A stretch of DNA of 64,000 nucleotides, taken from NCBI GenBank assembly GCA_002418265.1, contig DIDS01000020.1:186954-250953 (forward strand). Reading direction: 5' to 3'. Positions 52,497 through 59,484 of this stretch are shown in pieces. The notes beneath the pieces were generated by a model. The model made no database searches. It saw only the letters and a program-made list of their open reading frames with translations, and was not told where the DNA came from. The position numbers and the translations under genes were made by a program. Source of the stretch: Acidimicrobiia bacterium UBA5794 (GTDB taxonomy: Bacteria > Actinomycetota > Acidimicrobiia > Spongiisociales > UBA5794). Every line of letters begins with the position of its first letter. The first letter of the stretch is position 1.

Positions 52497-52569
52497 GCGG
52501 ACGTAGCTCAGCTGGTAGAGCGCAACCTTGCCAAGGTTGAGGTCGCCGGTTCGATCCCGGTCGTCCGCT
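52497..52569 (+). tRNA. tRNA-Gly(GCC)
   Basis: 73 bases. Acceptor GCGGACG/CGTCCGC with discriminator T; anticodon stem CAACC/GGTTG, loop TTGCCAA with anticodon GCC; T-loop TTCGATC. No encoded CCA. Confidence 0.97.
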
Positions 52570-52580
52570 CCGAGGGGAGG

Positions 52581-52605
52581 GCGGTCCGCTGTGGCCGCTT
52601 TTCTT
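52581..52605 (+). terminator. Weak hairpin with T run between tRNA genes
   Basis: GCGGT/GCCGC stem around CCGCTGTG, then CTTTTCTT. It may end the tRNA-Gly transcript. Confidence 0.35.
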
Positions 52606-52609
52606 ATGT

Positions 52610-52680
52610 GGCGACGTGGCCGAGTGGCTAGGCAAGGGTCTGCAAAACCCTGTACGCGGGTTCGAATCCCGCCGTCGCCT
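52610..52680 (+). tRNA. tRNA-Cys(GCA)
   Basis: 71 bases. Acceptor GGCGACG/CGTCGCC with discriminator T; anticodon stem AGGGT/ACCCT, loop CTGCAAA with anticodon GCA; T-loop TTCGAAT. A GTCAGACGTC motif follows at 52701. Confidence 0.96.
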
Positions 52681-52763
52681 CCAAACCCGTATTCGGTGCT
52701 GTCAGACGTCTAGAGTCCCACTGCTTGGGTATTTCCCGATTCGTATCGCACAAAAGGCAGACA

Positions 52764-53837
52764 ATGGCTGACGACGCACAGCAGATAGCAGATCCGCTCC
52801 AACCACCGAAACCAAAGTTTGGCAAACAGCAGATCATCGCAACGATTCTGACCCTCATTGTCCTGATCATCGTCTTTGTTGTCGTGCTTCCCCAATTCGG
52901 TGACTACTCAGCTGCATGGGAAGCGATCCAGAACATGACTGCATGGCAACTGGGGCTCATCGCAGCTGCCACGGTTGGTTTGATCATCCTTTACGTCTTT
53001 CCCTACTCGGCCGCCATGCCCGGGCTGCGGTACAAGCACGGTTTCTACACACGCCAGACATCCTTCATGATTTCCAACGTCATCCCCGGTGGCGGTGCGT
53101 GGGGGCTTGCAGTCCAGTACGGGATGTTGTCGAGCTACGGATACGGTCCGGCACCCACGACGGCGGTGATCGGAATCACAAGCGTGTGGAACACTCTTGT
53201 CACGTTGTCACTGCCCCTCTTGGCGATCGTTGGTCTCACGATCACGGGTCAGACCGGTGCCGAGGATGTGGCCCTCACCGTTGTGGCTGCACTCTTGGTT
53301 GTGGTGATGATTGGTGGACTCGCTCTGATCCTCCGGAGCGAGGCGCTGGCTCGCCGAATCGGTGGATGGGGCAACGCGGTCATTGGCTGGGGTGCCGGGA
53401 TCATCCACAAGGAGGTCTCGTTCGACGCAGCCGAAGCACTCGTCGACTTCCGGGTGTCGATCATCGACGTCGTCGCGGACCGCTGGGTACTCGTCACGGC
53501 GGCCAACGTGGGACAACAACTCGCCCAGTTCTCGATCTTGTACCTCGCCGTTGTCGCCCTTCAGGGTGGCTTTGACGGTTCGATCACCCTCGCAGAGGCA
53601 TTCGCAGCTTTCGCGCTCGGTCGCCTTGCGACGTTCATTCCCATACCGCCCGGTGGCCTCGGTACAACAGATGCGATCATCACCAGCATGCTTGCCGGAT
53701 TTGGCATGTCACAGAACGATGCGCTGGCCGCAACGCTGGTGTGGAGGGCGTTCACCTACTTCCCCCAGGTCATCATCGGCGTCATCACACTGTTGCTGTG
53801 GAGGCGCGACAGCGCCAAGAAAGCCCTTTCGACCTGA
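52764..53837 (+). CDS. Lysylphosphatidylglycerol synthase-type (UPF0104/YbhN-like) membrane protein
   Basis: 357 residues with about eight membrane helices. It has the PF03706-type pattern of flippase-like proteins related to the MprF membrane domain, including VIPGGGAWGLAVQYGML, IPIPPGGLGTTDAIITSMLAGFG and LVWRAFTYFPQVIIGVITLLLW. No aminoacyl-transferase domain is attached, so it is a free-standing transporter/flippase-like unit of unknown substrate. ATG 52764 follows AAAGGCAG; a TTG at 52725, eight bases after TAGAGT (52711-52716), could be a leaderless alternative. It lies between tRNA-Cys and tRNA-Val. Confidence 0.88.
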   Translation: MADDAQQIADPLQPPKPKFGKQQIIATILTLIVLIIVFVVVLPQFGDYSAAWEAIQNMTAWQLGLIAAATVGLIILYVFPYSAAMPGLRYKHGFYTRQTSFMISNVIPGGGAWGLAVQYGMLSSYGYGPAPTTAVIGITSVWNTLVTLSLPLLAIVGLTITGQTGAEDVALTVVAALLVVVMIGGLALILRSEALARRIGGWGNAVIGWGAGIIHKEVSFDAAEALVDFRVSIIDVVADRWVLVTAANVGQQLAQFSILYLAVVALQGGFDGSITLAEAFAAFALGRLATFIPIPPGGLGTTDAIITSMLAGFGMSQNDALAATLVWRAFTYFPQVIIGVITLLLWRRDSAKKALST

Positions 53838-53883
53838 ACGTTGCGCTTTCACTGACCCCGCCGCTATCTTCCGACTCCCGAGA

Positions 53884-53955
53884 GGGCGATTAGCTCAGCG
53901 GCAGAGCACTGCCTCGACACGGCAGGGGTCACTGGTTCAAATCCAGTATCGCCCA
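53884..53955 (+). tRNA. tRNA-Val(GAC)
   Basis: 72 bases. Acceptor GGGCGAT/ATCGCCC with discriminator A; anticodon stem CTGCC/GGCAG, loop TCGACAC with anticodon GAC; T-arm CTGG-TTCAAAT-CCAG. Its last 22 bases plus one recur three more times downstream. Confidence 0.97.
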
Positions 53956-54397
53956 CAAGGCTGTCCTACCTTGAGAATCACCGATTCTTGAGCCACGGGA
54001 CGGCTACGCCCGTTTCGGTGCTGTCACGACTCATTGCAAAGTGGTCAACACGGTCGTCGATGGGGTTGGGTCGAGACTTTAGGTTCAAATCCAGTATCGC
54101 CCACAAGGCTGTCCTACCTTGAGAATCACCGATTCTTGAGCCACGGGACGGCTACGCCCGTTTCGGTGCTGTCACGACTCATTGCAAAGTGGACAACACG
54201 GTCGTCGATGGAGTTGGGTCGAGACTTTAGGTTCAAATCCAGTATCGCCCACAAGATTTCCCACCTCAAGAATCACCGGTGGCAGGCACCTTCGCGACGC
54301 CAATGCCTCTTGGCTTTCACGACTCATTGCAAAGTGGTCAACACGGTCGGCGTAGAGTTCGGATCAAGACTTTAGGTTCAAATCCAGTATCGCCCAC
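53934..54397 (+). mobile_element. Tandem array of three ~148-base units, each ending in a copy of the tRNA-Val 3' end
   Basis: A 23-base segment (GGTTCAAATCC...CGCCCAC) occurs at 53934-53956 inside the tRNA, and at 54082-54104, 54230-54252 and 54375-54397. Units are 53957-54104 (148 bases), 54105-54252 (148) and 54253-54397 (145). Units 1 and 2 differ by about two bases; unit 3 is diverged but keeps the second half. In units 1 and 2 AGAATC-ACC-GATTCT forms a small hairpin. The layout resembles serial insertion at a tRNA attachment site. Confidence 0.85.
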
Positions 54398-54404
54398 GTA
54401 CAGT

Positions 54405-54436
54405 ACAGAAACCCTTGCGGCTGCAGGGGTTTCTGT
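54405..54436 (+). terminator. Terminator after the last tRNA-end repeat
   Basis: ACAGAAACCC pairs with GGGTTTCTGT, followed by TGTTT. It is probably the original tRNA-Val terminator, now pushed 440 bases away by the inserted units. Confidence 0.75.
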
Positions 54437-54447
54437 TGTTTGAGGTC

Positions 54448-54627
54448 TCATTCAATTGAAACCGGGATACGGGGAGTGCGCGTAGAGGGAGCACTGCGGT
54501 TCTGGAGTATCTCATCCAGTTGATGTGCAACCGGCTCATCGCTTCCTGCAAACAGATGCCCATACCGATCCATCGTCGTCTGAATCGAGGTGTGGCCGAG
54601 TCGGGATTGAATCTCCCTGGGCTGTCT
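54448..54627 (-). pseudogene. Tyrosine recombinase (phage-type integrase), C-terminal remnant
   Basis: A 59-residue frame on the minus strand encodes REIQSRLGHTSIQTTMDRYG followed by HLFAGSDEPVAHQLDEILQN, the last part of an actinophage-type integrase: LGH holds a catalytic His and MDRYGH the Tyr nucleophile. A stop at 54628-54630 precedes it, and no R-HxxR core is found upstream, so the gene is truncated. It lies 51 bases from the last tRNA-end repeat, as an integrase beside its attachment site would. Confidence 0.85.
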
Positions 54628-54795
54628 TCAGTAGATACCGTGCTCGCTTGCCGCTGGTGTCGGCCGTATCGAACTCTCGCTGGAGAGCGTTGCAATCGGT
54701 GAGCTTGTTGATTCGTCTGTCACGACTCATTGTGTCGGTGTCGCCGACCTGAGTCGATGGCCGCATTCGTAGCGGCGTCCTCAGGACAGCATCGC
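54628..54795. other. Non-coding remnant DNA between integrase fragment and TadG-like gene
   Basis: No supported gene. At about 54718-54733 it shares CTGTCACGACTCATTG with the repeat units (same motif near 54021 and 54169), so it is probably debris of the same element. Confidence 0.5.
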
Positions 54796-56235
54796 TCAGC
54801 GGGTGAGAGCGTAGGTCAGGATTGTTGGTGTTCCGAAGCTGTTTTGTACGGACCCTGGGAATGCTGTATCAGGGATGGCGATGGCTGTTACGGCCACAGG
54901 ATCGCTTCCGCTCAGCTTCTTGGATTCGCCCGGTCGCCATTCGAGGTCACAGGTGCCGTCCTTCTTGCAGCCTCCGTAGAGCGTTTGTATGTAGACAAAC
55001 GACAAGCCTTGGAAAGATACGTATTTGGTTCCGGGGGGCCAACTCGATTGCCACAACTCAGGAACCTTGGCGAGGCGCTTGCTGAATTGGATGTCTTCTC
55101 TGAAGAGCACCTGGCTGCCGTGATCGAGTACACATTGGATTGCCCCGTGTTCGGTGTCCGGATATGTGTCGATGGGGCACAGTGGATCGATCTTTGGGTC
55201 GGCTGTCGGGTCTCCAAGTCGGGTTGCCTCATTGAAGTAGTACCACAAACCAACATCGTCAATTGCTGTTCCCTGGAAATCGTCTGTTGCGGGTGGGGAG
55301 CCGAGCGCCAGTCTGCCTTTGTATCCACCGGACCCTTTCACAAACCCGTCGACAATTACTTTCTGTTTTTCTCCTGCCTCAGTCCTGACGGCCTCGATCT
55401 TGTTGAAGTTTGACGGGCATTCAACATCTTCTTTCGGAATCAACGGATCTCCAGCTATCCCGGAGTGATCACTCGGTGTACTGGGAGCGACATCGAGGTC
55501 GTGGTCAACTCCGTGAGAAATGTTTTCCTTGAGGCGTGTGACGGCCGAGCCCGAGCATTGTGTTGTTGTGCCCATCAGGGTGTTGCCGAACATGTAGAAA
55601 TCAAGGAAGTCAAAGTTCCCTGTTTCGTTCTTCTCGCATTCATCGGGGAACTTGGGTCCGGTTTTGACGCAAACGAGCCCGTTCGTTCCTTCGCTGAGAA
55701 CGCCAAGGGGAAGGACGCCCCCGGCGCCCTGGATGACCGCGCCGACCTCGGCGAAGGCGCTGACATCCATGGTGTCGAAGCCGATCACACCAGCAAAGAA
55801 CGTGTTGATTGCCCGGGTCGGGATCCGGACGCGTACTTCGGTCCAGTCATCTGTCCAACTGACGCAATCGGTGGCAAGAGGTCCTGAGAGGACGACTTTG
55901 GCTGAGATCGTGAATTGCGATGGTTTGTCGGCGTCCGTACAGCCTGCCCAGTCAAGGCCCGCGCCGAGATTACGCTCCGCGATCGACATGGTCTCGCTCA
56001 CGAGATCGATGGCACGATCGTTGTCGTCTCCCGTGTTGTTGATCAAGGTGATGGCCCCACCGAGCGCCGAAACATCTGCTGTTGTCTGTGAGTCCCTGCG
56101 CTCTACAAAAGCGTGAGCAGTGTCGACGGCAATCGCCGCGAAACCGAAGAGCATGACCAACATGATGGCGAACAGGACCAGGACCGCGCCACGATCCTCT
56201 TCACCAACACGGGTGGGTACCAGGTGTTTCATCAT
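54796..56235 (-). CDS. TadG-like secreted/pilus-associated protein
   Basis: 479 residues. N-terminal Tad domain: RGAVLVLFAIMLVMLFGFAAIAVDTAHAFVERRDSQTTADVSALGGA, with a Flp-type membrane segment followed by the Ala-rich helix. The rest is extracellular with ten or more Cys and no VWA MIDAS motif, unlike many TadG proteins. It probably sits in the envelope with the upstream TadE. ATG 56235 overlaps the tadE stop by one base; the longer frame upstream lies inside tadE. It is last of a minus-strand run with sigma factor, DUF5667-like protein and TadE. Confidence 0.85.
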   Translation of the reverse strand: MMKHLVPTRVGEEDRGAVLVLFAIMLVMLFGFAAIAVDTAHAFVERRDSQTTADVSALGGAITLINNTGDDNDRAIDLVSETMSIAERNLGAGLDWAGCTDADKPSQFTISAKVVLSGPLATDCVSWTDDWTEVRVRIPTRAINTFFAGVIGFDTMDVSAFAEVGAVIQGAGGVLPLGVLSEGTNGLVCVKTGPKFPDECEKNETGNFDFLDFYMFGNTLMGTTTQCSGSAVTRLKENISHGVDHDLDVAPSTPSDHSGIAGDPLIPKEDVECPSNFNKIEAVRTEAGEKQKVIVDGFVKGSGGYKGRLALGSPPATDDFQGTAIDDVGLWYYFNEATRLGDPTADPKIDPLCPIDTYPDTEHGAIQCVLDHGSQVLFREDIQFSKRLAKVPELWQSSWPPGTKYVSFQGLSFVYIQTLYGGCKKDGTCDLEWRPGESKKLSGSDPVAVTAIAIPDTAFPGSVQNSFGTPTILTYALTR

Positions 56236-56711
56236 CAGCTGCAGGTCGCCGATCCCCCCGACCCGTCGTTCCACCACGACGCCTGCCCCGTTGTGGGCTG
56301 CTCAAGGTTGAAATCGACATCAGACGTGATCTGCTTGCCCCCCAACCATGTATCCAAGAACCCGGTGATGGATTGATAGGTGAGCTGAACCGTGATACGA
56401 CCTTCCGAACCGCGGTTCCCAGCTTCGGGCGGATCGGTCGCCGCGCCAAGGGTCACGGTCACATTGCTTCCCCCGATGTCCATCCGATCACAGACCTCGT
56501 CAGCGATGGTGGTCACATCCCCCCAATCGACGGCGGCAAGTCGCGCACCCTCACGGGCACCATGGCGTACGTCATTTGCCTGATAGAAAGCCCAGCTCGA
56601 TTCAATGATGCCGAAAAGGAGAAGTACGACAAGTGGAAGAATGATTGCGAATTCAACCAATGCCGCTCCCGAATCAGACCTGCTTCGACGATGTTTGTTG
56701 CCCATCCCCAT
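56235..56711 (-). CDS. TadE-family pseudopilin-like protein
   Basis: 158 residues. The TadE signature is near the N-terminus: SGAALVEFAIILPLVVLLLFGIIESSWAFYQANDVRHGAREGARLA. The Glu in VEFAIILP and the following hydrophobic segment are shared with TadE minor pseudopilins. The outer part has two Cys. ATG 56705 is an alternative start. The gene starts two bases after the DUF5667-like stop and is coupled to the TadG-like gene. Confidence 0.92.
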   Translation of the reverse strand: MGMGNKHRRSRSDSGAALVEFAIILPLVVLLLFGIIESSWAFYQANDVRHGAREGARLAAVDWGDVTTIADEVCDRMDIGGSNVTVTLGAATDPPEAGNRGSEGRITVQLTYQSITGFLDTWLGGKQITSDVDFNLEQPTTGQASWWNDGSGGSATCS

Positions 56712-56713
56712 GT

Positions 56714-57811
56714 CTATTTGCTCTGTTCGGAGTTCGACGGACGTTTCGAGCCGTTTGGTGCTTGAGACGCCGACGACCGATTCTGATTGTTGTTGGAGCC
56801 TGCTTTGGATTGTCCGGGCGGGACACCATCTGCTTTGGATTGTCCGGGTGGGGCGCCATCCGTTTTGGATTGCCCGGGCGGGACACCATCCGTCTTGGAT
56901 TGTCCGGGTGGGGCGCCATCCGTTTTGGATTGTCCGGGCGCGTCAACATTTGGATCTGTCTTGGATTGCCCGGGCGCGTCAACATTTGGATCTGTCTTGG
57001 ATTGTCCAGGCGGGACACCATCTGTCTTGGATTGCCCGGGCGGGACACCATCTGTCTTGGATTGTCCGGGCGGTTCAGCTGGGCGTTGCCCTTGGTCCAG
57101 TGGCTGGGTCGATGGGTGATTACCGATGAGTCGTGCAAGTTCGGCAACCTTTTGTCCATCGACGTGGCCGATGTTGCCCGCCAGGTAATCAAGGAGTGCT
57201 GCGACCTCTTCTTTGGTAGCGTCGGCTTGGTTCGATCCGGTCTCTCTTGCTCGCTGTGCGGCTCGTGCGAGGGCGGCGCTGGCGGCTTGATTGCCATCGG
57301 ATGCTCCGGTGTTGTTGTCAACCTCGGTGATCGTTACAGCCGCATGTTCGAGTCCCCGAGCCACGTCGCCGTTAGCGATAAGTTGTTCGACCTCTGTGAG
57401 GCGTTCTTGGGTACCGCCGTTGCCGATGCCGAGCGTTTCGAGGGCACGATCGATTCCGTACAAAAAGTCGCCAGGTGAAGCACGGTCTGCGGCGTATGCA
57501 ACTGCGCCTCCGCTCCCTAACAAAACGGCCGCGGTGGCAGCGATGGTGGCGATCCGTCGTCGCAGGGACCGTACAGACGTCGTCACCGGGCGCGTCCGAT
57601 CCGCGGCACCGAGCGGGAGGTTGACGGACGACTCACGTGCGCGAAGGGTGGCAGCCTTGACGACCCGATCCACCAGCACCTCGTCAAGCTGTGCGGCTTG
57701 GTCGATGCGAAGCGAATCGATGATTGTCGAGAGGTGCTCCAGACCTTCGATACGCGCGGTTCCCGAAACCAGTGCCTCGGCCTGGTCTGAAGTGAGGTTG
57801 GTGCGGTTCAT
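56714..57811 (-). CDS. DUF5667-like membrane protein with PPGQSKTDG repeats
   Basis: 365 residues. A cytoplasmic N-terminus of about 75 residues, one membrane segment (IATIAATAAVLLGSGGAVAYAA), then a DUF5667-like helical domain starting SPGDFLYGIDRALETLGIG. The C-terminus holds nine PGQSK units in Pro/Gly/Asp-rich tandem repeats (roughly residues 245-335), predicted to be disordered and outside. Relatives follow ECF sigma factors; the cytoplasmic part may act as an anti-sigma factor, which is inference. It begins 25 bases after the sigma gene. Confidence 0.85.
   Translation of the reverse strand: MNRTNLTSDQAEALVSGTARIEGLEHLSTIIDSLRIDQAAQLDEVLVDRVVKAATLRARESSVNLPLGAADRTRPVTTSVRSLRRRIATIAATAAVLLGSGGAVAYAADRASPGDFLYGIDRALETLGIGNGGTQERLTEVEQLIANGDVARGLEHAAVTITEVDNNTGASDGNQAASAALARAAQRARETGSNQADATKEEVAALLDYLAGNIGHVDGQKVAELARLIGNHPSTQPLDQGQRPAEPPGQSKTDGVPPGQSKTDGVPPGQSKTDPNVDAPGQSKTDPNVDAPGQSKTDGAPPGQSKTDGVPPGQSKTDGAPPGQSKADGVPPGQSKAGSNNNQNRSSASQAPNGSKRPSNSEQSK
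56799..57080. repeat. Tandem ~30-base repeat inside the DUF5667-like gene
   Basis: Nine copies of a unit with TTGGATTGTCCGGGCGG (plus strand) in spacings of about 30 or 36-42 bases. In frame throughout, so copy number can change without breaking the gene. Confidence 0.9.
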
Positions 57812-57836
57812 GTCAGTTGGTAATCGCCGCGAGCGC

Positions 57837-58409
57837 TCATGGGGATACGCTCGGAGGTTCGATTTGTTGCCTGAGTGCCTCCAGCGCCCGGTGTTGGAGC
57901 GCTTTGACGGCACCGATCCGTTTGCCGAGGATCCGGGCCGTCTCCTCAAGACTGAGGTCGGCGATGACACGAAGAGCTATGACCGTCCGTTGGTCAAGTG
58001 TGAGGTGCGACAGCAGTTCGTCAATCTGTTCGGTGGAGATGATGTCCAGTGCCATCGATTCTGCGCTTGTTGTTGACCGGTGGGGGAGTTCATCAACGCT
58101 GACCAGGTCGGCGAGCTGTGGGCGTCGCGCTTTTTTGCGGCCTGCATCGATGGCGCGCCGGTGTGCGATGACGAAAAGCCATGAACGAAAACCCGGTTCG
58201 TCGCCGTCAAATCGATGGATGCCGGTTGCTGCAGCCATCCACACCTCGCTGAGGACATCTTCCGGTTCCGCAGCACCTCGCAGCCGGGCATACCCCAGGA
58301 GTGAGGGCGAATAGGCTTCCACCAGTCTCCGCCAAGCCCAGTCCGCTCCCGATTTGGCGGCTCCGAGCACCGTACCGAATTCGTCGGCAGACCATAGGTC
58401 CCGATTCAT
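57837..58409 (-). CDS. ECF-type RNA polymerase sigma factor
   Basis: 190 residues. Region 2 shows WRRLVEAYSPSLLGYARLRGAAEPEDVLSEVWMAA and FRSWLFVIAHRRAIDAGRK (core binding and -10 recognition). Region 4 shows LTLDQRTVIALRVIADLSLEETARILGKRIGAVKALQHRALEALR (-35 helix-turn-helix). It probably drives this cluster or envelope genes. ATG 58409 gives the usual length; a TTG at 58490, six bases after TAAGGT, would add 27 residues. A DUF5667-like gene follows and may hold the anti-sigma function. Confidence 0.92.
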   Translation of the reverse strand: MNRDLWSADEFGTVLGAAKSGADWAWRRLVEAYSPSLLGYARLRGAAEPEDVLSEVWMAAATGIHRFDGDEPGFRSWLFVIAHRRAIDAGRKKARRPQLADLVSVDELPHRSTTSAESMALDIISTEQIDELLSHLTLDQRTVIALRVIADLSLEETARILGKRIGAVKALQHRALEALRQQIEPPSVSP

Positions 58410-58611
58410 GGATTCGATCCGATCGTTGTTTCCCGTCACGGTCGCCAAGCCCTCATAGGTTATTGATCGGCGCAGCGTCACCGACGCCAAAGCAGAACCT
58501 TATCGAGCGAGGATCGACAGACGATCTCAACACGCTGCCGGGTCAGGCTTCAAAGACGTATCCCCACATCGAGATCCCCTGACATTTCTCCCTTCGCCGT
58601 GGATCATCCAG

Positions 58612-59304
58612 CTAGCGATTGGTCTCGATGTGGATTTTTCGGATGGCCTCGTCGGCTTCGAAGAGCGGCACGAGTTGGTGGAGCTCCTCATCCGACAACT
58701 TGAGGGTCAGGGTGGGGAGACCCTTGTGTTGTCCGACAGCCCAGTGACCGATGTCCGCCATCGGTTTGGCGGCAGACGGCATCAGGGCGGTGACGGATTT
58801 TCGGATGTTTTGAATTGTCGCTGCATCTGCAACCGTCAACCGGACGGAAATGCGCGCATCGCGCCGAGCTTGGGACCGCAACTGTGGCGAGAACTTGTTC
58901 GTCACCACAAGCATGACCAAGACGATCACAGTGGCGATGATCGCAAGTCCCCAGTTGCCGGTCCCAGCCGCCATCCCAATCGCCGCGACAGACCACAAAC
59001 CGGCAGCAGTTGTGAGCCCCTGAATGCTCAACCCCTCACGAAAGATCAATCCAGCACCCAAAAACCCGATTCCGGTTACAACCTGTGCCGCAACCCGGGA
59101 GGTGTCGGCGTCGGAGAATCCATAGATCGAGATCACGGTGAAGAGTGATGCGCCGCCCGCAACGAGTGCATACGTACGTACGCCCGCATCTTTGTTGGAG
59201 AGCTGTCGCTCCAAACCAAGGACAAGTCCAAGTCCGATGGCGATGGCCACTCGAACACCACCGATGAAAGCCACACTCTCAACTGCGCTATCGATCCAGT
59301 CCAA
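58612..59304 (-). CDS. MgtC/SapB-family membrane protein
   Basis: 230 residues. Four or five membrane helices with family motifs LGLVLGLERQLSNKDAGVRTYALVAGGASLFT and VVTGIGFLGAGLIFREG; the C-terminal 80 residues form a soluble ACT-like domain. MgtC is linked to Mg2+ limitation and membrane ATPase control. The TTG at 59304 has GGAGG six bases upstream, which is better than the GTG at 59337, so a TTG start is used. Confidence 0.92.
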   Translation of the reverse strand: MDWIDSAVESVAFIGGVRVAIAIGLGLVLGLERQLSNKDAGVRTYALVAGGASLFTVISIYGFSDADTSRVAAQVVTGIGFLGAGLIFREGLSIQGLTTAAGLWSVAAIGMAAGTGNWGLAIIATVIVLVMLVVTNKFSPQLRSQARRDARISVRLTVADAATIQNIRKSVTALMPSAAKPMADIGHWAVGQHKGLPTLTLKLSDEELHQLVPLFEADEAIRKIHIETNR

Positions 59305-59484
59305 ATCAGACCTCCGTAGCGGCAAACAGTAATCCACGATCCTTGAACCGAGGTCGATCCGTGTCCAACTTCAAGGAAAACGCGGCGGCAACCGATGGAA
59401 CTGCATCGAATCGGACTTCAATACTGGTGGGGCGTGATAGGTTCGTTTCGACCATACGGTGGGTCCAGAGAGGAGTGGAACAAC

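Noticed and set aside
54034..54375. 113-residue frame running through the tandem tRNA-end units
   Set aside because: The translation only repeats the unit sequence, including tRNA bases; no start signal.
53957..54397. CRISPR-like array
   Set aside because: Units are 145-148 bases, whole units are similar rather than short repeats with unique spacers, and no cas gene is near.
54378..54695. 105-residue minus-strand frame over the integrase remnant
   Set aside because: It is the wrong frame; the integrase motifs are in the neighbouring frame at 54448-54627.
54730..55413. Long plus-strand reading frame opposite the TadG-like gene
   Set aside because: It is antisense to a gene with a clear Tad domain, has no start signal, and its translation shows no domain.
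56799..57080. CRISPR-like repeats of about 30 bases
   Set aside because: They are in-frame coding repeats (PGQSK) without spacers.
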